DNA of 64,000 nucleotides from Drosophila pseudoobscura (GCF_009870125.1 NC_046681.1:19791001-19855000); one strand, 5' to 3'. Positions 30,473-42,546 are shown, counted from the stretch's first letter. A program made the numbers and translations. The notes: generated by a model not told the origin, from the sequence alone.

Positions 30473-33440
30473 GCTTTCTTCCTTCCTTTTTTGTATAGCA
30501 TACTTTTTGGGGCCGTGACACTGCTGCATAATTGCTCAATAGTGCGCCTCCCCCTACGCCGCGCTGGGGGGGGCGCTGGAGGCGCTGGAGGCGTCGGAGG
30601 TGGCATTTTGTTTAAGCAATTAAGTGCGAATTGGCGTGGGGGCGTGCGAGTAGGTGGCACAACTGGGCATGCCCCAGCGCTGATTTATGTGGCAGCCGCC
30701 CCGCACTCACGCACTCGTCCCCCCCTCACTCAACACATTCCCCCCCTATCTGTCTGTCTGTCCGTCTCTCTGTCGGTGTGTGCTCATGTCATTTCACATT
30801 TGATTAACTGAAGTTGCAGTTGTTGCAACTTGCAATTGTTGCTGCTGCTGTTGCATGCAGCTGCAGCCAAAAGTATTTCGCTACAATTTTAATTTCATCC
30901 GCACCTCAGGATCCTACAAACCCTGCCCCGCACCCTGCCGCTTAATTTGCCTGTGTGTGTGTGTGTGTGTGCCTGCCACGCGCGTTGCACGCATCTTACG
31001 TGCATCACATACCAAGCAGCTGCTGTCAGCGTCCTCCTCCCCCTCCTCCACCACGCGTAGTATGTGTCTGTAAATTAATTAAAAATGTTGAAACCGCCGC
31101 CGGTTTCGGCAGCTGCTTTTCCAGGCAACATTTTTCAGTTACCAAAAAATAAAACAGTGCAAAAAAAAAAATGCACCCCGCCACCAGAAAAGAACAACAA
31201 AAGCATGAGGCGGCGGCTAACTTTCGCACAATGGTCTGGAAAATGCTTGGAAAATGCATAGTGGCCTGAACAAAAGCGCTTATTAAGTTTGATATGTAAA
31301 AGCGGTAAAATACAGAGTTAATATTGGCAAAAAGGGTGCCGAATATTTGCTCAACGAACCCCTCCTTTAAGGCCACTCCATAAAATTTCTAGACATAAAT
31401 TTAGTTTGTCCGTCGTGCAGATCCACGTAAATGGCTCTAAAAGTGTTGACATATTTTTATAGATATTTTTTTTACGCCGCAGCGCCCTCCTCCATGGAAA
31501 GTTCAAAGTGTTGTCGTATTGCTGCTGGCTTTTTATTTAAATCGAAAAAAGTTTCGCCCTCTCCCGCACACACTTGCCCCTCTCCAGGTAGCGAAAGTAT
31601 TGAGGGGGGGGCAAGGCAGGTGTGGCAGGGGTTGGAAAGTTCGAGACAAGTCATGAGGAGTCGCTCTTCCACCTCTGGTACTCCACCGAGAAGTTGCTTC
31701 ATGGCTTGGCATTGCCATGCAAATAAAAGATTGTCTACGGTGAGACTGTCAAGTACAGTGGGCACAGTCCTAAGGTGTACAGAACAAAATGGAATTTTAG
31801 TACAAAACTCAAGGTATATTTATAGCAAAAAATCAAAAAAATTCATTCTTTTTAATAGTTTTTATATTTTAGGCGAATTTTCAAAATTTTCCTTAAATTT
31901 CTACATTTTTTAAACAAAAAAATTACATATATTTTATGATACCACATGAAACAATGATATTCACCCCGAAAAATAATAATATATTTCGGGAAAAATACCC
32001 GAAATTAATTTAGGAATCCATAAATTTATCTTAATAGAGCATCTTCCATCGCTAACAAAACTCTGATGTGAATTTAAATGCTTAAAGACGCTTAAATAAT
32101 TACCAAAATGCCATTCACACGCAAACGTTGACACATTCATGAATGAATTTATATGACTAAAGATTTCAGAAAAATAGTCCGGAATGGTAATCGATGACAA
32201 AATCTTTAGCCTGGAGGCAGGAAATCATCTTTTGCTTTTTCACAGTTGGAAATCAGCCGAAAAGCCGGCAGTCGGAAGACCTTTTTGAAGCTATTTTCCA
32301 TCGCGAATAAAGCAGTCTACCCTTCATAGAAAAACGAGCAGTCACAGATTAAAGCTCCTATAAATAATTGAAAATCAGTTGATCTGTTCTCCTTATTGAA
32401 TACCCACTGTGGACATCACTCTTCCAAAAAACATCCATGCTGAATGCTTTTATGACAACTCAATTTCGAAATACACTTTAGTTGGCCTCAGCCTCAGCCT
32501 CAACCATGACTACAGCCAGAGTCAGAGTCAGAGTCGAAGAGTTCCCTCCCCCCCCCTGTCCTCTGGTGTCTCTCTGATCTACAAGCAAAGTTGTTGGGGG
32601 ACACACAAAACGCATAAATTTATGTCAAACATTTTGTGAGGCGTTCGTTCGTTGTCTGCCCCTTCTTGCCACCCTTCTGTGAGCGACACAAACAAATTTA
32701 TTTGGACTTTTTAACAACTTTTGTGTACGACGACTATCTCCCTCTCTGTGTAAGGTGTTGGCACAACCTTTGGGTGCCCCTCTCAGCCACCTCACCTCTC
32801 CTCTCGTCACCGTCAGAGCTTGCCACATACAGTTTGCAAATATTTTTTATGTGCCACATGACACAGAGGGGGCGGGGTTCGTCAAGCTGGAAGGCAAGTC
32901 ATAAACTACTCAGAAAAAGGCAAAAGGGGGAGTGAGTGCTTGCCACTTTTCCTGATTGCACGACATTTTTCTCATGCGCCTAAATATGTAGATAGTGGCA
33001 TGCTCCATGTGCCCCATGTAACTCCTCTGAAATATCATAATTTTTTGGGGTGCAGAGCCCTGACCCAAACATTCTGTCTGCAGTAGTCAGGGCCAACTGT
33101 TGATTCTGGCCAGCAAATAAAAGGGATAGGATGCACTTTCAGCAGGCAAAAAGTGCACTCTGCCAACATGTTGCAAGAGGAGAGAGAGAGCAAGAGCGCG
33201 CGAGAGAGCGGAATGAAATGGAATTGGAACAGTGCCTGCACTCTCTCTCGGAGAGTTGGCCAGGATTGGAGCAAAAATGTTGGCCAAGACCGAGGCACCA
33301 AGCGAACGGCTTTCGGCTCTTCGTGAGTGTTTATGGCCATAAACAACAGAAGCCGTTCCACCAGGCATTCGTCAGATGACTGACCCCAAAAAAACAAAAA
33401 GGACATCATTAGAGTAAATAACGAATTTTTTCAAAATATA
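30473..33440. other. No clear gene; simple sequence
   Basis: It has a GT run near 30953-30970 and a GAGA-rich block at 33178-33250 (treated with the similar block at 37.15 kb). No exon is supported. Confidence 0.4.
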
Positions 33441-33740
33441 ATCCGATTTTTTTTTTAAATAAATTATTTAAAAAATTAGTTTAATTTCATTTAAAGGTAA
33501 ATGAAGATTTTTTTTTTAAAAATTTATTTTTCTAAGTATTAATTTGAATTATAATTGAATTTAATTTAAATGATTTAAATAAAAAACTTTTTAAAAATAA
33601 AATCTAATTTACTTTTAAAAATATATAATTTTAAATATTTTTTTGAAATGTAATTAAATTTAATTGAAATGCTTTAAATAAAAATTTCTTTTTAAATAAA
33701 ATCAAATATATTTTTAAAAATATATAAAAGCTAAAATATA
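33441..33740. repeat. AT-rich degenerate tandem repeat
   Basis: About three copies of a roughly 110-bp unit carry aaataaaat, a ttttaaaaatatata-like block, and a ttaatttaaatg/ttaattgaaatg block. The sequence is almost pure A/T. Confidence 0.55.
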
Positions 33741-33954
33741 TTCATTAGGTCTTTACGATGCCACTGTCAAAAAATCAGTAATTTCCAAGGGAATGTAATA
33801 AATAAAATATAATTTTAAAACTGTATTTATTGAGGCAGAAAGTCCAAGGCTGTTTTATAGTTTTAAGATTTTATTTCCAATTCAATAGCGTTACGCCTCT
33901 TGGTCTTAGCGATTCAGCAAAACGTGACCCCATGAACCAGTTCTACAAATGTAT

Positions 33955-33960
33955 TTTATT
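33955..33960 (-). terminator. Candidate poly(A) signal for the Cdc37-like gene
   Basis: AATAAA on the minus strand, about 230 bp after the stop codon. Confidence 0.3.
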
Positions 33961-34187
33961 AATTATTAATTGATTAATTTAGTGTAATTCAAATATTTTG
34001 ACATTTGTTTACTGAGAATTTAGCTGACTTTTTTTCAAATCATATACCGAAAAACCGAACTTATAAAGGCTTCGGATGATTGAATCTGTTTATAATATTT
34101 TTTGTATGAATGTGTGTGTGCCGGGGATCGGAAATTATGATTAGACTTCTAGTGAAGATGGCACCGGCAAAGATTCGCCGCAGGCAA

Positions 34188-35543
34188 TCAATCAAGATCT
34201 TCGGTGCTGGCGCCAGTGTAGATGGGCTCCTCCTCGGCATCGTCAGCAGCAGCTGGGGCAGCGGCTGTAGAAGCAGTTATAGCATCAGCTGAGGCACCGG
34301 CTGAAGTATCAGCTGTATCAGCAGTTGTATCAGCAGTTGCGGCAGCGGCTGTAGCACCAGCTGTATCAGCAGTTGCGGCAGCGGTTGTAGCCTCAGCTGA
34401 GGCAGCGGCAGCGACTGTAGCATCAGCTGAGGCAGCGGCTGAAGCATCAGCTGTAGCAGCAGTTGTGGCAGCGGCTGTAGCCTGAGCTGCAGCAGTAGTT
34501 GTAGCAGCAGCGTCTTTTCCAGCGGCCCCGTCTGCATTTTTTTGGAGCCATAGACCCGAGGCCAAGCAACGTCGATGATGATGATGGGCCACATCCGATG
34601 GCATTGCGTCGAAGAGCCTCATCAACAGCTCTCTGTCGCCAGTCCTGAAGCCGGCCTGCACCTCTTCGGGCAGGGATTCATAGACCTCATGTGGGTCCAG
34701 CCCGCCGGGACCCAAGCGGGTCTGGTGCACATCTTGCATCTTCGCGTTGGCCTCCTGAATCTTTTCCTGTGCTACAACTTGGACGCGTTCCTTGAACTCC
34801 TTGACATCGGTCTCGAAGTGATGGAGGTACTCGGGCAAGCATAGCTGGGTCCTTGAAAAGAACGAGCTGACACAGGCCCGCGGATCCACACCCAGGCGCT
34901 CGCCCAGTTCGAGGATGTACTGCATGCAGACGCACTGATGGGCCACATGAGCCACCTGCTCGTGCTTCTTCTCCAACTCCAGGTCGATGCACCAATTCGT
35001 CAGAAAGCAGCACGTCTCCTCGCAGACCAACTGCTGGTGCTCTTCAAGAAAGCGCCTGGAGTCCTCGTATTTGCGCAGCATTCCGTATTGTTTGCACAGC
35101 TCCTCGTTCTCCTTGACGAACTCCTGGAACTCCTCCAAGGAAAGCTCCTCGTCTGGCTTGCGACCGGCACTCTTATTGATCCCGATCTTCTTGTAGAAAG
35201 ACTTGCAGATTTTGTCCACTTCCAATTCCTTTTTCTCCTTCAGCATCATGTCGTGTTCCAAGCGATCAAGTTCTTTGCCCTCCTTCTCGACTTTTTCCAG
35301 CTGCTTCTTGAGGGCGACTTTATCGCCATCTTTTGCGCTGATGCGCTCCTTGATATCCACGAGGCGAGCCTCGTGGATCTTTCGTTTCTCTTTAATGTCC
35401 TCCTCGCCCCTGACCAATTCCTCCAGGCGCTCCACCCATGCCTGCTGATGCCAGAGGAACAGGGCCTCGCTATTAATTTTCGGCTCCACGTCGTCCTCAG
35501 CATCCGAAATATCAAAGTCTTTCCACTTGCTGTAGTCCACCAT
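34188..35543 (-). CDS. Diverged Cdc37 (Hsp90 co-chaperone) paralogue with Ala/Thr tail
   Basis: 451 aa from the ATG at 35543 (MVDYSKWKDFDISDAEDD). The open frame upstream adds 19 residues, but the start of Cdc37 is conserved at this Met. Cdc37 recruits protein kinases to Hsp90. Here the N-terminal signature and Ser13, the CK2 site needed for Cdc37 activity, are kept. The central region keeps GRKPDEELSLEEF, VKENEELCKQYGMLRKYEDS, HVAHQCVCMQYILELGERLG, and VDPRACVSSFFSR. The C-terminal domain keeps RLGPGGLDPHEVYESLPEEV and the end EEPIYTGASTEDLD. Compared with the usual ~390 aa, a few residues are lost near 130-140. An Ala/Thr/Asp-rich block of about 90 residues (345-433) is added before the end. 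There is no intron, and many conserved positions have changed. This suggests a retrogene or duplicate rather than the main Cdc37. Confidence 0.85.
   Translation of the reverse strand: MVDYSKWKDFDISDAEDDVEPKINSEALFLWHQQAWVERLEELVRGEEDIKEKRKIHEARLVDIKERISAKDGDKVALKKQLEKVEKEGKELDRLEHDMMLKEKKELEVDKICKSFYKKIGINKSAGRKPDEELSLEEFQEFVKENEELCKQYGMLRKYEDSRRFLEEHQQLVCEETCCFLTNWCIDLELEKKHEQVAHVAHQCVCMQYILELGERLGVDPRACVSSFFSRTQLCLPEYLHHFETDVKEFKERVQVVAQEKIQEANAKMQDVHQTRLGPGGLDPHEVYESLPEEVQAGFRTGDRELLMRLFDAMPSDVAHHHHRRCLASGLWLQKNADGAAGKDAAATTTAAAQATAAATTAATADASAAASADATVAAAASAEATTAAATADTAGATAAAATADTTADTADTSAGASADAITASTAAAPAAADDAEEEPIYTGASTEDLD
34245..34510 (-). repeat. Coding minisatellite for the Ala/Thr tail
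   Basis: It is made of repeats of 12-18 bp such as gcagcggctgtagc and gcatcagctgaggc (plus strand). These are multiples of three and keep the frame open. They encode residues about 345-433 of the Cdc37-like protein. Confidence 0.8.
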
Positions 35544-35831
35544 TTTAATGCTTTTTTTCCACGTAAAAGTTCGAAAAATCTTTTTTCTTATTCTGCCCAC
35601 GTCAAAGCTAGCAATCGAAAAGAAAAGGTAAAATTTAGTGCAATTTTACGTAACAAGCATCGATTGTCTGATTATTGCCATTTTGTGGTGCGATAGCCCC
35701 TATCGGTCAGTATGGCAGCCCCATTGTGACCATTATCGGCCCATACGGCATCCCTAGTGGATTTTACAGCCGCACTAAAAAAAAAAGTTTCGTGCGCGGC
35801 TGATCAGAGCCTCATAGCCCCATGTATTTTC

Positions 35832-36860
35832 GGGCCCTGAACAAGGATTCAAGGTTAGATTTGCTCAATCACGTGGGTATTATTTTCTAACCTCAAAAAA
35901 ATTCAAAATTTATTTAAAAAATTCATCGAAATTGCTGGAAAATCGTCACTTGGCGGTTTTTAGGGTCGCTGTTTACGAATTTGATGTCAGTTTTCTGTCA
36001 GTTTCGATTTGGATCCAGTTCTTTTCTCTTCAAAAGATCTATTTAAACGAGTAACATGTATGTAGATGTAGATGTAGATGTAGCAAGGTCGGGGAGTTAA
36101 TTGACCTTCTTGGATCCGTAATTTTTTGATTTTTTTAAAACCTAAAAACCTCCAAGTGACGAGCTTCAAGCAGATCCGATTTATTTTTCAAATAAATTTG
36201 CACCATGTTTCCGACATATGGATTTTTTTAGGTTAGAAATGCGCCGTATGGCAGCTCTAAAACCGAAAATACGGCCACGCAGAAATAAACATATAAATCA
36301 TTTAACTAATATTTTGACTTGGGGTTATTTTGGGGCCCTGAACACGAGTTCAAGGTAAGATTTGCTCCATAACGTCGGGTTTTGTTTTCTAACCTTAAAA
36401 AAATTAAAAACTTTATTTGAAAACTTCATCGAAATTGCTGGAAACTCGTCACTCGGGGGTTTTTGCGGTCGCTGTTTACGAATTTGATGTCAGTTTTCTT
36501 GTTTGGAGATGTATCGAGCTCTTTTCTCCTTTAAAGATCTATTTAAAGAAGAAACATGTAGATGTACATCGATGTAGATGTAGCAAGGTCGGGGAGTTAT
36601 TCGTTTTAAGAGAATCCGGCCTTATTGAATCCGTCATATTGAATTTTGGAATTCGTAATTATTCGTAAGTATTGGCCCGAAAACCCCCAAGCAAATCCAA
36701 AGAATTTTTCAAATAATAATTTCGAACATATTTTTTATATTTATATTTTTTAAGGTTAGAAATAGGCCGTATGGCAACTCTTGCAAAAAGGCCAAATATA
36801 CGGCCACGCAGAAAAAAAACATATAAAGCATTTAACTAATTTTTTGACTTGGGAAGAATT
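35832..36860. repeat. 501-bp tandem duplication upstream of the Cdc37-like gene
   Basis: Copy one starts at 35832 and copy two at 36333, both with gggccctgaaca. Both contain cgtcactngg..gtttt, cgctgtttacgaatttgatg, gatgtagcaaggtcggggag and cggccacgcagaaa, and end in catttaactaat followed by ttgacttggg. They differ by about 15-20 percent and small gaps. A further partial unit may lie at 35710-35830 (gtatggcag). It is likely a local satellite or TE-derived dimer. Confidence 0.85.
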
Positions 36861-37134
36861 ACTTGTTTTTATTAGACATAGATATTGTTATTAAAAATTA
36901 ATTATGGCTTAGAGACAACTATTTTGAATACAAATTCCATCAAAAAAACTCCTTTTTCTGAATATTAATAAAAATATTGCAAAATCCAAGAAAATTTCCA
37001 CAAATTGGTAGTAAAAATCCCTACAAGAATTCCTCTTGAACCTAGTCCTACGACAACTTGTTAAATCTTTCTCTTGCCACGGTCTGGAAACCCTAACCTA
37101 CCACAAAAGTTCAACAACTTGCCACATGGGGCGC

Positions 37135-37373
37135 TCGCTCTCTCCCAACTCAAGACTCGCTCTCACTCTCTCTCTCCCTTGGCAACATGTTGCCAGCGGC
37201 CACTCTCTGCGCAGTCGCCCCAACAAGAACCCGAGGGCCTTCTGCTGGGGGGATCCACGAGGACTCTGGCCTTCGTCTGGACACTCGCACACGAGACTCG
37301 CCGAAGCACATCATCGGGGATCCGAGCTTCGTGGATGGCATGCCGCGCTTCGTTCTTCTGAAATTGCATTTAG
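37135..37373 (+). promoter_or_regulatory. GAGA-rich promoter-like block with a downstream donor site
   Basis: ctcgctctctccc and ctcactctctctctccc (GAGA-factor sites) at 37135-37175 are followed by ggcaacatgttgcc (palindrome) and GC-richer sequence. This ends at a splice-donor-like tttagttg|gtaagaa at 37373/37374. It could be a non-coding first exon of a plus-strand gene. An ATG at 37187 opens a frame to the donor, but its composition does not convince. Confidence 0.3.
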
Positions 37374-37379
37374 TTGGTA

Positions 37380-40300
37380 AGAAGCAATCTGCGGCAACGG
37401 GCGGCAAAAGCGGAAAACCGAACGAAACGAGTCCCGAACCGAACGAAGAGAAGACAAGAATTTTTAGCGTGGAAAACCCGTGTGAAAGCCGAAACGTGTA
37501 CGTGTGTGTGTGTGTGTGTGCAACGGCAGGCGCCGCAGTGGAAATTGCGGACAGGAAACCGCGTTTCGTTTACATGTGCGTTTGTAATTATGCAAATTGC
37601 TGGGTGGCACGGACTGAGACCTACAGCCAGAGCCACGGCCAGAGCCAGAGCCAGACCCAGAGCCACAGCCTAGGCCTCTTTCGACAAATGGCACTCAAGT
37701 GCAACTGTTGCACGGTCTCCCTCTCTCGTTCGCTGGGATATTTGTGACCTTGCCCTGCCCCCCACCCCCTGCCCCCCCCCACACGTTTCTAACATCCTTC
37801 CACTCCAGGACGTATGCTATGCCGCATGCATATTCATGCCGCCGTCGCCACCAAACACTGGCCATAGAAACTGGGGCAAACTCTCGCCTGCTGCAACACA
37901 AAGCCAAAGCCAACACACAGCTACAGTGACAAACAATTTCTGCTCAATTTAAAGCATCCCCAAACCCGAAAAGCCAGGACCCAAAAGCAAAATGCTGTGC
38001 TCCACTTACCTTCTCTATGGCTCCTCCATGGCACGGTGCCAGGAGGCGGAACCGGCACCTCTTCGCCTTTCCTGTCGCATTCGCTCATCTGTCAAATCCT
38101 TATAATTTCCTTACTTTTTTTGTTGCCTTTTCTTTTCTACGGTTTTGGTTCTGGTTCGGTGTATCTTTCTGCTGGTGTGTGTGTGTTGCTTTTCGCCAAC
38201 TTGTTGTCCTTGCGCCCCGGCATCCAAGTCAGTGCCAAAGTCAGTGACAGAAAAAAAAACCCCCAGAAAACCAGACCAAGGAGCCAACCTCTAGCCTCTC
38301 TAGGTTTTCCCTCTACGGTTTCCCACCAGCAACAGTCGCAGGACTCGACTCTGCTCTGCGCAAATAAAATGCAAATAAATTATTTTTATTATTCCACTGT
38401 GACAGCTGATTTTCGGTCTTTCTTATGGGACCCACAGCACATTTCTTGGTGACTTTTCTTCGCTATATTGTGCTGTTGTTGCCTCAAGTTTGGGTGCGAA
38501 ATTATTACGAGTTTTTAAGAGGTCAGAGTCCTTGTTGCGAATTAGATTATTCAATTTGTTAAATATGGTAGGTAGCATATTTCTATGGAAAGAGTTATGG
38601 CAGGCTTTGAGTGTGGTTAAAGTGGGATCTCGGATCAGAAGTTGGTGTTTTCAGTGAGTGTTTGAAGCTGGAAAGTTTGAGAAATTAAAGTGTTTGACTG
38701 TCCTAAACTTTGACTGTAAATTTATTTACATTTTGTTGAATATTGGGCATAAATTTAATGAACAGCTTCGTCTGGAAATCATTTAAGAGAGGGATTCTGA
38801 ATCATCTCTTGGTACAAACCAAGGATTTTGGTGAACAGATTCGTCTGGAAACGGACTCTGAAACAGTGAAGCATCTCTTAGGACAAATCGGGGATTTGTT
38901 TGGCCTCAACAGTGCCCAGATTTGTGTTAAACTAAAGAACTATAACAATTCTATACTTAAACATGGTCTTTCAGGCCTCTAGGAAGGGCTTCCTTTTCTC
39001 TCTTTGAATTTTAGGCATAGCCTGGAGCTGTATTCTTGCGAAAACCTTATCTTAAAGCTACAAATACATCGATTTTTATGGATAAATCCAAACTAGATCC
39101 ACTCCAGAGCTGTCCTTAAAAATATATTAATTTCTAGTCCAACGCTAGGGAAAGGTCTATGTTTCCATTCAGAAAGGTTACCAGATGCCTTCCAGTGTCT
39201 AGTATTCAGTGAAAATGTTTAAACTACCTTAAATATCACCAACTAAACCCATGAACCCGTTTATTTTTCTCTGGAAAACAATTAATTTCTGAGTCTGGAA
39301 ATAAATTCAACCGAAAAGGATTTTAAATTGCTTAGAATACCCATCCATTCGTACACACAGAGCATACGAGAGTATAAATAGCTTTACCCGTTCCATAAAT
39401 AACTAATAAGCCTCCCAGAAATATACGATATTACCGAGCATTTAATTCCTGACCTCCAGAGGCGGCCAACGAGGCATAAGATTTCCATTAACAATTGGGG
39501 GCGTGTGGGGGGGGGGGGGCTTTGTTGTGTGTTGTTCGAGACAGTTTTAAATAAATAGCACACAACAATTGCCGGGGCTTGGTCTGCTCTCCTCTCGGCT
39601 CATTAACCATTCTGTAACCTGGCCAAAACCCCATCCTAGCACCTACGGACGGGTCTAATAAGTTTGGGGCACGCAAAGAGCGACTTGGTTGGTGCGACTG
39701 ACATGCAGACCGCTCATAAGTCCTTAGCCTCGTACTCGCAGTAGGACAGTGTAAACATGAATAAGACATTAGCCAGCAGTTTACATGTGTAGAAGGGAGG
39801 CAGGCAGGCAGGCCTCCCTGTCTCTGTGCGGCCCAATGTCCAATTCCATTTATAGGGGATCCATCTCTACATCTCTGACCTCTGACCGCACACACACACA
39901 CACATTGGATGGAGAGACACCATTGACTGGGGAAATTATTATTATTTAGGAAATATGTTAATTTAATGTCTGGGCGTTGCCTAACCTCATTCTTTGGGTG
40001 GGGACCAGGGACGGACTTCTTCAAATTGAAATGTCTGTGGCTTTAAATATTCATTGCCTACTTCTAGGCGCCTCCCTACTGCATTTTGTATGAGAACATT
40101 TCCGAATGAGAATTCTCTTCATCTTTTCTCTCTCTCTGTGTGTGTGTCTGTGTGTGTGTGTGTGTGTTGCATCATTGTGAAATGTCGCATTTAATTTAAT
40201 TGAAAACATTTAATTACAGTTCTCGTTTTCGCCCACACAGCAAATGCCTTGGCCTTTGCCATTTCCAAGTGTTTAAAATATTTCGAAAAAATCATCTTTG

Positions 40301-40600
40301 GACGGGAGTTTTCGTATAACTATTGTATGGCATAAAACCCAGGAAAAATCAAGTAAATCAATGCCCAAGTGAGGCAATAATTAACTGTTTGATAGACATT
40401 TAAACACACAAAAAGCCTATGGAAAAACCCTTAAAAATAACGAAAAAAAAAACAAACTACAAATAAAAACCACATAAAATAAACGAGTACAAATTACAAC
40501 AACAAATTCCAAAGAATGTGGCATGTGGCAAGTAGCATTATGGCCATCAAAGTGGCACTGCCATTCCGACATTAAAATGCAATTTACGCGCTCGCGGCCA
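37380..40600. other. No clear gene; simple repeats and a 73-bp duplication
   Basis: It has a GT run near 37501-37519, ccagagccag repeats at 37622-37665, and the tandem duplication at 38759-38903. A CA run is at 39889-39903 and GT runs at 40138-40166. No credible exon is seen. Confidence 0.4.
38759..38903 (+). repeat. 73-bp tandem duplication with coding-like reading
   Basis: Two copies both begin tgaacag-ttcgtctggaaa (38759 and 38832) and end ggatttt/ggatttg-ttgg. The second copy reads EQIRLETDSETVKHLLGQIG in an open frame; the first has a TAA. It may be a relic of an internally repeated protein. Confidence 0.6.
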
Positions 40601-40844
40601 GTGATTGTCAAACTGTTACCGTCGGCATCTCGCTCGCTCCTTACGCCAAGCGTACCCGTCTCTTTCGCACTTGAATGAAATGGATTAATATTTTTGTAAA
40701 TATCAATCGTGCAGCAACAGCTGCGGCCACGCATTAAACAGACAACAAAGAGAAAAAAAAACACAACAAAAAAACAAAAACAAAAAAATCAACGAGTAAA
40801 AGGCCAGGAAAATCGAGCAAAAAGCACAGCAAACACGGGCAAAC

Positions 40845-40872
40845 ATGTCGACCATAAAGCTGCTCATTATCG
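40845..40872 (+). CDS. Candidate first coding exon (MSTIKLLII...) with strong donor
   Basis: An A-rich leader with CAAA repeats (40730-40844) precedes the ATG at 40845. The frame reads MSTIKLLII and then meets g|gtaagt at 40872/40873, a near-perfect donor in phase 1. The peptide could begin a signal sequence. No matching second exon is found in the remaining 23 kb, so the gene would have a very long first intron. That is common for neuronal or adhesion genes in flies. The family cannot be named from nine residues. The exon call rests on leader composition, ATG context and donor. Confidence 0.4.
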
Positions 40873-42408
40873 GTAAGTTTTATCTCACAATTAAACAGAG
40901 AGAGAGACAGAGCGGGAGAGCAACAAAAACATAACAGGGGGCATGCAACAACAGCAGGGGGGGGGCATAGACTGTGTGGTGGCATCATCATCATCATCAG
41001 GCACACACAGCAGGCTGTTGCGGCGGCCAACGATCCTGGGGTTTTTACTCTGAAACGCCTTTTCCTGGTTTTTTTTTCCCCTCTCGATGGTCTTTTTTTG
41101 CTTTTGTTTTTGTTTGCTGTATCAATGGTCTTTATGGGAGATATATTGGAAAATTTAAAGAACAAAATGTGCCACCAAACAGAAATGTATTTTCCCTTCT
41201 AATCCTTTATACAGTACTATATAAAATATATATAAATACGATACCTTTGACACAGTCGAATTTAAGTCCTTAAAATAAAGGAAAAAGGGGTTTGTAAAAT
41301 ATAGTAAAATTAAGAAAAACAAATGGAACTTGTGGCTGTACGGGTTTCGTTTAATTAATTAGATATTTCAAAGGTTTCCCCACAGAACTTTCCCCGCCAA
41401 ATCTGTTTGGCTTTAAGGAGCATCATTTGGTGGACTTTTTAGTGTATATTTCCATTAAGATATATCTCATATATGATTTCCTTCTACTAAGGATTGTTTA
41501 AGGCCCCCTAGAACTGTAACTTGTAAGCCTGGACCTCCTTATTCCGCGGCCTGGGCATCTTCTTATCAAAGTTCATCCAAAACTAAAGACATTTCAGGCC
41601 TAAGACAACGAATTGAAGCCTTTAAACGGGGTATAAATATTCTAATTACACTATTTTCATGGCATTTTCTTTAAATATCGCTAATATAATACAAGTTCTA
41701 CCAAACGATGGTCTTAATGGTGATGCAGCCATGTGGAGAGATCAGAAATAGCTTCTTTTCAGTTCTAATGCCTCCTTTAAAGCTCATTTCCCCTAAAACA
41801 TAGTCCACTTTCACTTCCAGTTGCATGCTCTCGTATTCCTTATTTGCTTCCTCCCCATGGCTTCTCTTACTCTCCTCTTTTTGTTCTTTTTATTAACGAG
41901 TACTTATCATATTAGCTTCCTTAATTGAAATCACCTGCCACGTATCCTCCACCTGCTGCCGAGGCATCTACCGATTGCATTATCTCCATAGCTGAATGAT
42001 TTTTACTCCCTCTCTCCCACTCTCTCTCTCTATCTCTCTGGTTCTCTCTTTCGAGAAGATTGCATTCTCATTTGTTCGGTATCCGCCCCATCCGCCTCCA
42101 TCTCTCCTCCTTTTGGCGTTTTTCATTTTTATGTGCGCTCTGGGAAATTTCACAATGCCACAAAAGGCGTTTACGTGGAACATTCACGGCGGGCGGGGAG
42201 GGTATGGGTATTCTGTGGTGTGCGGCGTGTGGGGGAGGGATTCCCGTGACCATAAACAAAAGACAAAGGCGTTTACCACCCACTCATCAACGAGCATCAT
42301 GGACGCATCCTACGCCTGACAGCCATGGACTCATTCTGCTCCAGCCTGGACTCCACCAGCATGCCCCTCCTCCAGACAGCGCGTGGACTCCACATCCTCC
42401 CCGCTCCG

Positions 42409-42546
42409 CTCCACTTTCCCTTGCCTCTCCGGACCGCGCAAGTACTCCACTTCCCCTTGCCTCTCCGTACCGCGCAAGTACTCCACTTCCCCTTGCCTTT
42501 CCGGACCGCACAAGGACTCCACATCCTCCCCTCGCCGGGGCAAGGA
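42409..42546. repeat. 36-bp minisatellite, three copies plus a partial
   Basis: Units start at 42409, 42445 and 42481 (ctccacttccccttgcctct type), followed by a shorter diverged unit. The unit is a multiple of three, so all three plus-strand frames and minus frames stay open. One reads STSPCLSVPRKY repeats. Confidence 0.85.

Noticed and set aside
39488-40024. 178-codon minus-strand frame
   Set aside because: It starts only at TTG and runs through CA and G repeats; no protein-like core.
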